The notes under the pieces were generated by a model. That model ran no database searches and was not told the DNA's origin. It saw nothing but the letters and a program-made list of their open reading frames with translations. Both the position numbers and the translations under genes were made by a program. Of a stretch of DNA of 39,211 nucleotides, positions 32,614 through 39,211 are shown piece after piece; the stretch's first letter is position 1, and each line of letters opens with the position of its first letter. Source of the DNA: Candidatus Acetothermia bacterium (GTDB taxonomy: Bacteria > Bipolaricaulota > Bipolaricaulia > RBG-16-55-9 > DRXL01); assembly GCA_016179105.1 (NCBI GenBank), contig JACOSB010000150.1, positions 1 to 39,211 on the forward strand. Direction: 5' to 3'.

Positions 32614-32644
32614 TTGACAGGCATTGGGGATTTGGTTGTATAAT
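32614..32644 (+). promoter_or_regulatory. Promoter of the MoxR-DUF58 operon
   Basis: TTGACA (32614-32619) and TATAAT (32639-32644), both perfect, with 19 bases between. It begins just after the HMG-CoA-synthase-like stop, 40 bases before the ATG at 32684, which is preceded by GGAGG. Confidence 0.8.
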
Positions 32645-32683
32645 CGGTCTGAAAATACTCACTAACGCTGAGGAGGGTGGCTC

Positions 32684-33508
32684 ATGGCTCAAACGTCTCG
32701 TGTCTTGCAACCCTTGTCGATGGGTGACTTGTTCGACGAAGTCTTCTCACTCTACCGGAATAACTTTGTGTTGATCGTGGGTATCACAGGCCTAGTCAAT
32801 ATCCCCATCAACATCTTTACGAAGCTCTGGGAAAGTTCTCTCGTTCGTGGGTCGCCCTTTCGCGACATAACGAGCACAGACCTGGTTACTCCGGTCGTGC
32901 TCTTGCTACTATCCCTGGTTTCGTTGTACCTATCCCAAGCGGCGCTGACCAAAGCGATCGCCGAGCGCTATCTAGGACACGCCAGCAGCATTGCCAGTGC
33001 CTACAATTTCGCCCTTCATAGATTCTTTCCTTTCGTAGGGACTCTTTTTCTCGTGGGGTTGGCTTGGGTTGTGGGGGTAGTCACGTTGATCGGCTGGATC
33101 TTCGTCTTCTTCTGGTTGATCTTTGTCAACCCCGTATTCGTCGTCGAAGATCGAGCTTTTGGCGATGCCATGGGCCGAAGCCGTGAGCTCGCTAAGCAAA
33201 ACTGGGGACGGATTTTTTTGGTTGGATTGCTCATAGCTCTTTTGACGTGGGTGGTCTCCTTGGGCATCGGGCTGTTTTCGCGATTTTTCTTCGGCGCGTT
33301 TCCTCAAGGCATCCAAGCGGTCCTAGCGGGAGTCATCGAGGGTCTCGCGGAAGCGCTGGCTACGCCCATCGGCCTCAGTGCTCTCGTCTTGCTCTATTTC
33401 GACATTCGCGTACGCAAAGAGGGCTATGATTTAGAAATACTGGCGCAGGAGATGGCCGCACGCGCAGCAGGCACGCCCGGTAATGTCCCTCCGCCCACTC
33501 CTCCTTAA
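32684..33508 (+). CDS. Integral membrane protein, first gene of the MoxR operon
   Basis: 274 residues. A cytosolic start (LQPLSMGDLFDEVFSLYRNN) leads into about six membrane segments (e.g. LVTPVVLLLLSLVSLYLSQA, FLVGLLIALLTWVVSLGIGL). The motif FVVEDRAFGDAMGRSRELAK in a cytosolic loop is typical of the GDPD-associated/DUF7847-like membrane domain. The C-terminus is Pro-rich. The role is unknown; it is the promoter-proximal gene of a cluster with DUF4129, MoxR and DUF58, genes commonly linked to envelope assembly or stress. Confidence 0.8.
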   Translation: MAQTSRVLQPLSMGDLFDEVFSLYRNNFVLIVGITGLVNIPINIFTKLWESSLVRGSPFRDITSTDLVTPVVLLLLSLVSLYLSQAALTKAIAERYLGHASSIASAYNFALHRFFPFVGTLFLVGLAWVVGVVTLIGWIFVFFWLIFVNPVFVVEDRAFGDAMGRSRELAKQNWGRIFLVGLLIALLTWVVSLGIGLFSRFFFGAFPQGIQAVLAGVIEGLAEALATPIGLSALVLLYFDIRVRKEGYDLEILAQEMAARAAGTPGNVPPPTPP

Positions 33509-33512
33509 GCCG

Positions 33513-34130
33513 ATGAGAAGACAACGAATCTTTCTCCTTTGGGGGATGGCAAGCGGCTTCGTGAGTGCGTTCTGGCTTACTCTTTCTGCCTACAGCGCTC
33601 CTACAGAGTGTCCGACGGGAACCAGGCCGCCGCGTATCGGCATCCCGTTCTCAGGAGACTACAGCTTTTTAGCCCGCTTGATTCAATTTCTTTTTTATCT
33701 CGCGCTGGCGCTCTTGGTGGCGTTCGCGCTTTACTTTCTCTTTCGCTGGTTGCTCGAACGCCAGACACAGCCTCAAATGCCCGTGTCGGAGGTTTTAGAC
33801 CCAACACGCGCAACGCCTCCAGATTTGCTGCGCGCCGCCGAAGAGCACGCTTCCCAGGGCAATTATCGTCTGGCCTTGCGCTATCTCTACACCGCAGTGC
33901 TCGTTCATCTGGATCGCTCCGGGTATCTTCAGTATGAACCGACGAACACGGACTGGGAACACTTGAGAGCGCTCCACGTGCAAGGCCAGGAGTCGCTGCA
34001 CGCACAGTTGCTTCCCTTGACGGAACTCGTGCAACGCAAATGGTATGGAATAGAGACAACGCTTCTTGAAGATTTTCAGCAAGCTCGACAAGCGGCTCAA
34101 CCTCTTCTGGCGCAGCAAGGAACGTTATGA
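33513..34130 (+). CDS. DUF4129 domain protein
   Basis: 205 residues from the ATG at 33513, four bases after the previous stop; the frame is open to 33483. A signal-anchor region (IFLLWGMASGFVSAFWLTLS) and a second membrane segment (FLFYLALALLVAFALYFLFR) enclose a short outer loop. The cytosolic C-terminal DUF4129 domain is shown by LRAAEEHASQGNYRLALRYL, RSGYLQYEPTNTDWEHL and FQQARQAAQ. Such proteins occur next to MoxR and DUF58 genes and transglutaminase-like proteins. It overlaps the next gene by ATGA. Confidence 0.85.
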   Translation: MRRQRIFLLWGMASGFVSAFWLTLSAYSAPTECPTGTRPPRIGIPFSGDYSFLARLIQFLFYLALALLVAFALYFLFRWLLERQTQPQMPVSEVLDPTRATPPDLLRAAEEHASQGNYRLALRYLYTAVLVHLDRSGYLQYEPTNTDWEHLRALHVQGQESLHAQLLPLTELVQRKWYGIETTLLEDFQQARQAAQPLLAQQGTL

Positions 34131-34672
34131 AATTCCCTAGAGATTTATGGGTGATCGCAGCGCTCTTGGTCTTCACCGTCGCGATGGCATTCTGGGCCTC
34201 GCTCTATCAGCCCGTTTGCTTCTCGGATCGCCCAGGTCTTTGGGAGATCACACCGTGGTCTGTCAAGCTCGCAATCTTTCAAATGGGAGCGGCGCTCTTG
34301 CTTGCGATGTTCACACTCTCGCGGCGCTGTATCGCGCCCGTTCCGTATACAGCCGATGAGACCCGCGTGCGTGGCGAGTATCTTTCATCCATGGCCCAGC
34401 TCTTCCAAAAAGCACAAGCTTCTTACGTCGCGCTCGATTTACTCGCGGCACAGTTTCGCCGCGATCTCTCAAAACTTCTGGGACTCGCTCCCGCTACGCC
34501 CTCTGAAACGCTGGTGCAACTTCTCAAAGCTCAACGGCCAGACTTGGCCCCAAAAATCCAAGAAATCTTTCGCGAAGAATACGAGGCTCGTACCAGCCCC
34601 AACGAAGCTCGTGTCTTAAAAATAGCTCAAAAAATGGCGACACTGCGCAAAGAATGGAGCATTCTCTCATGA
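34127..34672 (+). CDS. DUF4350-like membrane protein
   Basis: 181 residues with two membrane segments ([20 protein letters not shown] and [17 protein letters not shown]). The part after them ([38 protein letters not shown]) resembles the C-terminal part of DUF4350 proteins found at this position in MoxR operons. It lacks the N-terminal domain of full-size members. It is coupled to both neighbours by four-base ATGA overlaps. Function unknown. Confidence 0.7.
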   Translation: MKFPRDLWVIAALLVFTVAMAFWASLYQPVCFSDRPGLWEITPWSVKLAIFQMGAALLLAMFTLSRRCIAPVPYTADETRVRGEYLSSMAQLFQKAQASYVALDLLAAQFRRDLSKLLGLAPATPSETLVQLLKAQRPDLAPKIQEIFREEYEARTSPNEARVLKIAQKMATLRKEWSILS

Positions 34673-35616
34673 ACGTCAATGAGTTCGGGCAACAGATGAA
34701 GTCTGAGATTTCTAAAGTCATTCACGGTCAGGGTGAAGTGATCGAGCAAATCTTAGTTTGCTTGCTCGCACGCGGGCATGTCCTGCTGGAGGGCGTCCCC
34801 GGCATCGCCAAGACGCTCCTCGCGCGTACGGTCGCGCATCTCACCGGAGGCGAGTTCAAACGTATTCAGTTCACGCCCGACTTGATGCCCTCCGACGTCA
34901 CGGGCACCAACGTGTATGACGCGAAATCTTCACAGTTTCAGTTACGCAAAGGACCCGTCTTCACCAATGTTCTGTTAGCCGACGAGATCAACCGAACGCC
35001 CCCTAAAACGCAGTCGGCCCTTTTGCAAGCGATGGAAGAACGCCACGTCACGATCGACGGAACGGACTATGCGCTGGACGGAATTTTTTTCGTCTTAGCA
35101 ACCCAGAACCCGATCGAGTACGAGGGCACGTATCCCTTGCCCGAAGCGCAGCTCGATCGCTTCTTGATGAAAGTCTTAATGACTTATCCCAGCGCCCTCG
35201 ACGAGCAATCGATCTTGAAGAGCCATCACACGGGCTTTGATCCGCATGACTTAATAAGAGCAAACTTAAAACCCGTCACGACTCTCGCAGAGCTTCAAGC
35301 GCTGCAAACCCAAGTTGCGCAGATTCGCGTCGAGGAGGGAATCTTTCAGTATATCGTCGAGATCGTGCGCAAGACGCGTAATGCGTATGCGATCTTGCTC
35401 GGTGCGAGCCCGCGTGCGTCAGTGGCGCTGCTCAAGTGCAGCAAGGCGCTCGCCGCGCTCCGCAGCCGAGACTTCGTCATTCCCGATGACATTAAATACT
35501 TGGCCCCGCCGATCCTGAGACATCGTCTGATCCTCAAGCCTGAAGCCGAGATCGAGGGCATCACGACTGATCAAGCGCTACAGACCATCTTGAACTCTAT
35601 TCCTGTGCCACGATGA
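34669..35616 (+). CDS. MoxR-type AAA+ ATPase
   Basis: 315 residues from the ATG at 34669, which overlaps the preceding stop; the frame is open to 34654. AAA+ motifs are complete: Walker [17 protein letters not shown], Walker [21 protein letters not shown] with the MoxR insert, sensor 1 [20 protein letters not shown], the arginine finger DRFLMK and sensor 2 [12 protein letters not shown]. MoxR ATPases act as chaperones that insert cofactors or mature protein complexes together with vWA partners. Here the partner is the DUF58 protein encoded immediately downstream. Confidence 0.95.
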   Translation: MNVNEFGQQMKSEISKVIHGQGEVIEQILVCLLARGHVLLEGVPGIAKTLLARTVAHLTGGEFKRIQFTPDLMPSDVTGTNVYDAKSSQFQLRKGPVFTNVLLADEINRTPPKTQSALLQAMEERHVTIDGTDYALDGIFFVLATQNPIEYEGTYPLPEAQLDRFLMKVLMTYPSALDEQSILKSHHTGFDPHDLIRANLKPVTTLAELQALQTQVAQIRVEEGIFQYIVEIVRKTRNAYAILLGASPRASVALLKCSKALAALRSRDFVIPDDIKYLAPPILRHRLILKPEAEIEGITTDQALQTILNSIPVPR

Positions 35617-36983
35617 ACGCTTCGCCTCAAACTACTCACATAGCGAGTGCTAAGCTATTACCAGCCCGTCGCATCTTTGGCTCATTGAGGCTCACATTGC
35701 TCTTCGGGGTTGGCGGAATTTGGTTTGCTCTCTCTCCGTTCGGAGAAATTTTTTTCTGGATCGGCGTGCTTTACAATTTAGCCCTGATCGCGCTTACCGG
35801 AGTGGATGCGTTGTTCCTGCGCTCTGCCGATCGCGTGACTGCCCATCGCGATTTGGAACTACCGCTCTCGCTCGGCGCACTGAATCGCGTCTCAATTAAA
35901 TTGACTCATCACGGTGGCTCTGTGCTGAACGTCTATGTGCGCGATGAGCCTCCTCATCCATTCCAAACCGACCCAAAAGAGCTCTTTGCGAACTTGCACG
36001 CGGGAGAGACGGACGAACGCACGTACAATGTCACCCCCATGGAACGGGGGAGTTATCACTTCGGTGCGCTCAACGTGCGCTTCACGACGTTTCTAAAATT
36101 ATTAGTTCTCCAGAGACGTTTTGCACTCGAGACCGACGTGAAAGTCTATCCGAACATTTTCGCGACAAAAAAATACAAACTACTCTCGCAGCGCCAACAG
36201 CTCAACCAGATGGGGCTTCGCCCGACGCGCATGCGCGGGGCGGGGCTTGAGTTTGAATCTCTGCGAAATTATGTGCCGGGAGACGAACCCCGGCGTCTCG
36301 ACTGGAAAGCGTCCGCGCGCAAGCAATCGCTCATCACACGCCAGTACGACGTCGAGCGCAGCCGAAATTTAGTGTTATTGATCGATGCCGGGCGCACGAT
36401 GACGAGCCGCGGCGACGGGCTCTCCAAGCTCGATCACGCCGTCAACGCCGCGATGCTGCTCTCGTATGTGGCTGTCCAGCACGACGATCGCATCGGCCTG
36501 ATGACCTTCGCTGATGACGTCTCACAGTACCTCGCGCCAGGCAAGGGCACGGGTCAACTCGATCGCGTGATGGAATCGCTCTACGCACTCCAGCCGCGCT
36601 TGATTGAGTCCGACTATCGACGCGCGTTTCTCAGTGTTGCTCAGCGCCTACGCAAGCGCTCACTGGTCATTCTTTTTACTGACCTCATCGACCCAGACTC
36701 ATCAGAACGAATCATCACGCACCTCACGCCCTTACTGCGTAATCACTTGGTCTTGTGCGTAGCGCTGAGCGACTACGAATGGATCGAACTGATTCGAGCC
36801 ATCCCCGAAGAGACCAAAGACATTTATCGTCAGGCCGTCACCGTCTCGATTCTCGAAGATAGAAAAAGTGCGCTCGCCAAGCTTTCTGCACGCGGCGTGC
36901 TCACGCTCGACGCGACGCCGACTGATCTCTCCGTCGCCGTCGTGAATCGTTATCTCAAAGTGAAGCGCGAGGCGCTGTTGTAG
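35613..36983 (+). CDS. DUF58 domain protein (vWA-like)
   Basis: 456 residues, four-base overlap with moxR. Two hydrophobic segments near the N-terminus ([20 protein letters not shown] and [15 protein letters not shown]) anchor it. The DUF58 signature [20 protein letters not shown] is present, then a vWA-like domain ([16 protein letters not shown]). The MIDAS motif DxSxS reads DAGRT, so classical metal coordination may be lost, as in many DUF58 proteins. It probably acts with MoxR as a substrate adaptor. Nothing suggests truncation. Confidence 0.9.
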   Translation: MNASPQTTHIASAKLLPARRIFGSLRLTLLFGVGGIWFALSPFGEIFFWIGVLYNLALIALTGVDALFLRSADRVTAHRDLELPLSLGALNRVSIKLTHHGGSVLNVYVRDEPPHPFQTDPKELFANLHAGETDERTYNVTPMERGSYHFGALNVRFTTFLKLLVLQRRFALETDVKVYPNIFATKKYKLLSQRQQLNQMGLRPTRMRGAGLEFESLRNYVPGDEPRRLDWKASARKQSLITRQYDVERSRNLVLLIDAGRTMTSRGDGLSKLDHAVNAAMLLSYVAVQHDDRIGLMTFADDVSQYLAPGKGTGQLDRVMESLYALQPRLIESDYRRAFLSVAQRLRKRSLVILFTDLIDPDSSERIITHLTPLLRNHLVLCVALSDYEWIELIRAIPEETKDIYRQAVTVSILEDRKSALAKLSARGVLTLDATPTDLSVAVVNRYLKVKREALL

Positions 36984-36994
36984 TTGGAGCAATA

Positions 36995-37013
36995 CTACGG
37001 TCTCAATCCGTAG
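36995..37013. terminator. Small hairpin after the DUF58 gene
   Basis: CTACGG and CCGTAG form a six-base stem with a seven-base loop 12 bases past the stop. There is no T run, so it is only a possible terminator. Confidence 0.3.
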
Positions 37014-37056
37014 AATGGAGCAGTAGATGGAAGCTACTTTACAGCCCATGTGGCTT

Positions 37057-37422
37057 TCAGGTAAAGCTATGTAAGCTTGACACAAAATAATTAATGCCGA
37101 GCCAAGCATAGAGCACAGCCATGTAGCCTACCACTGACAGCCAAGTAGCTAAACCGCCACGCCAGCCTGGATCATGCCTCTCCCGGGTCAATCGTACGTG
37201 AAAATAGACTGCATAGAAGAGTGAGCTGACCAGCATCGATGTCTCTTTGGGATCCCAGCCCCAGTAGCGGCTCCAAGCCTGCTAGGCCCAGAGCCCACCG
37301 AAAACGAGACCTCCAATTGTATAAAATGGGAACCCGATCGCTATGCATCGATAGACCATCTCTTCAACGTTGTCCAGCTTCTCCCAAGCAATGCTATAAA
37401 TCTCATGATGTTGCGTGCTTTT
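37057..37422 (-). pseudogene. CcsA/CcsB-type cytochrome c assembly protein, C-terminal fragment
   Basis: Translation of the minus strand gives IAIGFPFYTIGGLVFGGLWA, a TAG stop (37284-37282), then QAWSRYWGWDPKETSMLVSS, LFYAVYFHVRLTRERHDPGW and LGINYFVSSLHSF before a final TGA. This is the conserved end of the CcsA/ResC haem-handling protein, including the WGWDPKE signature that holds haem. Normally the segment reads WAxxAWGRYWGWDPKE, so the amber codon sits just after WA. The N-terminal two thirds is missing: the frame meets the stop of the haloperoxidase gene at 37425. It is therefore a dead fragment, unless the amber is read through. Confidence 0.85.
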
Positions 37423-37424
37423 CT

Positions 37425-39086
37425 CTAGACCGTAATTGTTGTCCCATCAAACTTTGTGAGTGTGAAGCCGTCGAGCTTCTCGTTCAAGGTCATTTTTTCT
37501 TCTTTCAAGAAGTGAATCGCGACCTCCTCGCCCAGCTTCAGGGATTCAATGCCGTCCGCTCGCCAATGGATTCCAGCGAAGTTGCGACCAAACGCGACGT
37601 TGGATGCCAATTTGTTCAGTTCGCCTCCGACCGTCAGAGGCATCCCATCATAAGGGATCAGTGATAGGCCGTCCGCGCTCGAAATCATCGGTTTCGGTAT
37701 GACAAAAGATTCATCGAAGAACGCCTTCAGAATCGTGACACAAGCACCAGCTACCGTGGCGTGCCCAGCCCCGTAAGAGGGATGGGCCGGACACCCTTCC
37801 GGATAAGCCTGCGGCAAGAGATAACTACGGTATTTGTGGTAGACTCCGTCCAGTGCCGCTGACTTTAGAATCTCGGGATGGATGGGATAGTTCGCCGCAC
37901 CCGTGAGACGATTGTGAATACGTCCTGCAAACTCCTCTGGGCGGAGCCGCCGATGTACCATCCACTTCTGATACCAGACGGCCTTGAGTGCGCGCGTGGC
38001 CACCGCACAGAGTACGCTCGCGATGTAAGGTTCACCCAGCGTGCCGAATCCGATTTGGGATCGTGAGGTGTTGTAGGGGTTGCCCGCGTCAAAGGGTGCG
38101 CGGAGGCTGAACAAAATCAGCAAAGCGGTAAAGTATGCCTGAAAGAGCACGTCTACATGCACCCACTGGCCCAGATCGCGACCGTTGCGGATGTAGCGCG
38201 GTATCGGGTCAAACTGATCTGGCCCAGGTAAGGCTCCATTCTGGACAGCGAGCCAGTCTTCGTACTTCGTCATATAATCAACACCCGGCACTACAGTGCG
38301 CATCCTGCGATCGATCGTCTCAGCACCGAACGGAGCATCCAGCCACAGAAACTGTGAAATATAGGGGCCGATCGGGCTGCCGGGCACATCGGCCCGAAAT
38401 AGCGTCGCCGGCGTGACGCGGCCATCCACTTTCGGTCCACGGAAGTCGGAGAAGCTGGAGAGATCGGTGGCTGCTAACTGAGTAATGTGGTTGGTCGCGC
38501 AGTCCGAAAAATGCACATCGCGGGCGAGTGCCATCCAATAGTTTTCGGCGATCTCTCCGGCTTGTTCGGCACTACTGAAAGCAGGCGGAGGAATCATTGC
38601 CATGTGGTGAGAATCTGGACCTTCCAACTCAAACGCCAACGCTGCTTGTGGGTTGACGAGCTTGTTGACGCCCGCCATCGGAATTTTTTCGAAATCGGAC
38701 GGATTGCCTGTCGTCAATGCCAGCATCATAGCCTCATAGGCATTGAGCTCGACTTCTCCGAGCTTATTATGTGGCAACCCTTTGGAAAAATTACCGATCT
38801 TGTTCGGGTAGAGCACTTCGTCGCTGTTACAAGAATGATCTGGCAAAGGGAGATTTTTTTCGTACTCTGCGGCTTGACGGCGAATCTGAAAAGCTTGATT
38901 AGCGCGCTCGGCACCGGTCGCAGGACCGTTCTCACAATCTTTGAGTAATTCTCCAGATGCGGTGCTTCTCATCTCCAGCAGGGATGGTACACCGACAACG
39001 CCAGCGACAACGGTGACTCCACCGACTCTGCCCAGGAAGGCACGCCGACTGGAAGAAAAGATAGAATCAGCTCGGCGTTGGTGCAC
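37425..39086 (-). CDS. Vanadium-dependent haloperoxidase (PAP2 superfamily), Tat-exported
   Basis: 553 residues from a GTG at 39086. A twin-arginine signal is clear (SSRRAFLGRVGG, 12-23), followed by a hydrophobic stretch and an ordinary cleavage region. The vanadate site matches the family: Lys374 with Arg382-Pro383 in KWMVHRRLRPEEF, the loop HPSYGAGHATVAGA (His435, His442), and RNFAGIHWRAD with Arg501, His507 and Asp511. Such enzymes oxidise halide with peroxide outside the cytoplasm; related proteins include acid phosphatases, but the length and KxxxxxxxRP spacing favour the haloperoxidase side. It stands alone beside the CcsA fragment. An IS5-type transposase begins 38 bp from its start. 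Confidence 0.9.
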   Translation of the reverse strand: MHQRRADSIFSSSRRAFLGRVGGVTVVAGVVGVPSLLEMRSTASGELLKDCENGPATGAERANQAFQIRRQAAEYEKNLPLPDHSCNSDEVLYPNKIGNFSKGLPHNKLGEVELNAYEAMMLALTTGNPSDFEKIPMAGVNKLVNPQAALAFELEGPDSHHMAMIPPPAFSSAEQAGEIAENYWMALARDVHFSDCATNHITQLAATDLSSFSDFRGPKVDGRVTPATLFRADVPGSPIGPYISQFLWLDAPFGAETIDRRMRTVVPGVDYMTKYEDWLAVQNGALPGPDQFDPIPRYIRNGRDLGQWVHVDVLFQAYFTALLILFSLRAPFDAGNPYNTSRSQIGFGTLGEPYIASVLCAVATRALKAVWYQKWMVHRRLRPEEFAGRIHNRLTGAANYPIHPEILKSAALDGVYHKYRSYLLPQAYPEGCPAHPSYGAGHATVAGACVTILKAFFDESFVIPKPMISSADGLSLIPYDGMPLTVGGELNKLASNVAFGRNFAGIHWRADGIESLKLGEEVAIHFLKEEKMTLNEKLDGFTLTKFDGTTITV

Positions 39087-39124
39087 GAATAAAGAAGTAG
39101 CGCGGCTCGGGTAAACTTGCAGGT

Positions 39125-39211
39125 ATGTCTCCTACCAACAAGCCAACTCGTCCGCGCCAGAAGTCAGTATACCGAATTCGTAACTGGGCCGACTACGACC
39201 GCGCCTTGGTC
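39125..39211 (+). CDS. IS5-family transposase, N-terminus only
   Basis: The ATG at 39125 opens a frame MSPTNKPTRPRQKSVYRI, then RNWADYDRALV, running off the window. This is the usual N-terminus of IS5-type transposases, where YRVxNWxxYDxALVxRG is conserved. The IS left end should lie between about 39087 and 39124, that is, just upstream of the haloperoxidase GTG; the inverted repeat cannot be paired without the far end. Confidence 0.75.
   Translation, partial: MSPTNKPTRPRQKSVYRIRNWADYDRALV

Overview
The window is a chromosomal stretch from an uncultured, deep-branching bacterium with an outer-membrane style cell plan. Evidence for that plan is an RND/MMPL exporter paired with a LolA-like periplasmic protein, plus large secreted beta-proteins. 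Two secreted proteins share a C-terminal sorting-like tail (..GVxLYxxxVRGxxG.. ending in basic residues), and there are FG-GAP, dockerin-like and DUF11 domains. An AfsR-like cyclase/NB-ARC/TPR protein, an archaeal-type HMG-CoA-synthase homologue and a Tat-exported vanadium haloperoxidase also fit candidate-phylum genomes. The tail recalls Bipolaricaulota (OP1/Acetothermia) as I remember it, but that assignment is only a guess. No rRNA, tRNA or CRISPR was seen.

Layout. 1-2163: a decayed M6 metalloprotease gene next to a truncated ORF of the opposite strand at the left edge. 2226-5306: a large FG-GAP lipoprotein-like secreted protein. 5600-8164: degenerate HicBA remnants, then a secreted-protein gene cut in two by an IS3-family element (6233-7473) with a 3-bp target duplication; removing the element restores one 294-codon frame. 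8536-9120: tag (3-methyladenine glycosylase). 9196-11389: a toxin-antitoxin island with two convergent HigBA modules and one VapBC module. 11715-13320: a secreted prealbumin-like/DUF11 protein split at a run of ten G, possibly a phase-variable gene. 13758-20060: a TetR-controlled unit read leftward (TetR, RND exporter, LolA-like protein, small secreted protein, ABC ATPase, ABC-2 permease). It has a strong promoter and a perfect 30-bp palindrome over the predicted start of transcription. 20230-20606: an intact HicBA pair including a 58-codon toxin gene. 20643-21567: a DUF429 protein and a small partner. 21654-23642: a P1B-type metal ATPase.

24044-31347 is rich in cyclic-nucleotide signalling parts: a class III cyclase-like/NB-ARC/TPR protein (its active site lacks usual residues) directly upstream of a small cNMP-binding protein, a Usp-Usp-cNMP-binding protein with an early frameshift, another small cNMP-binding protein convergent with it, and a 36-codon stub of a further one. 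Between these lies a secreted multidomain protein (27421-29040).

31620-32609 encodes an HMG-CoA-synthase-like protein that lacks the catalytic Cys/His/Asn residues. 32684-36983 is a tightly coupled operon (membrane protein, DUF4129, DUF4350-like, MoxR ATPase, DUF58) with its own sigma70-like promoter. The right end holds a CcsA-type cytochrome c assembly pseudogene with an amber stop, a vanadium haloperoxidase and the first codons of an IS5-type transposase.

Genome plasticity is the recurring theme: one complete IS, two transposase fragments, several broken genes, five full or remnant toxin-antitoxin modules, and at least two families of short dispersed repeats.
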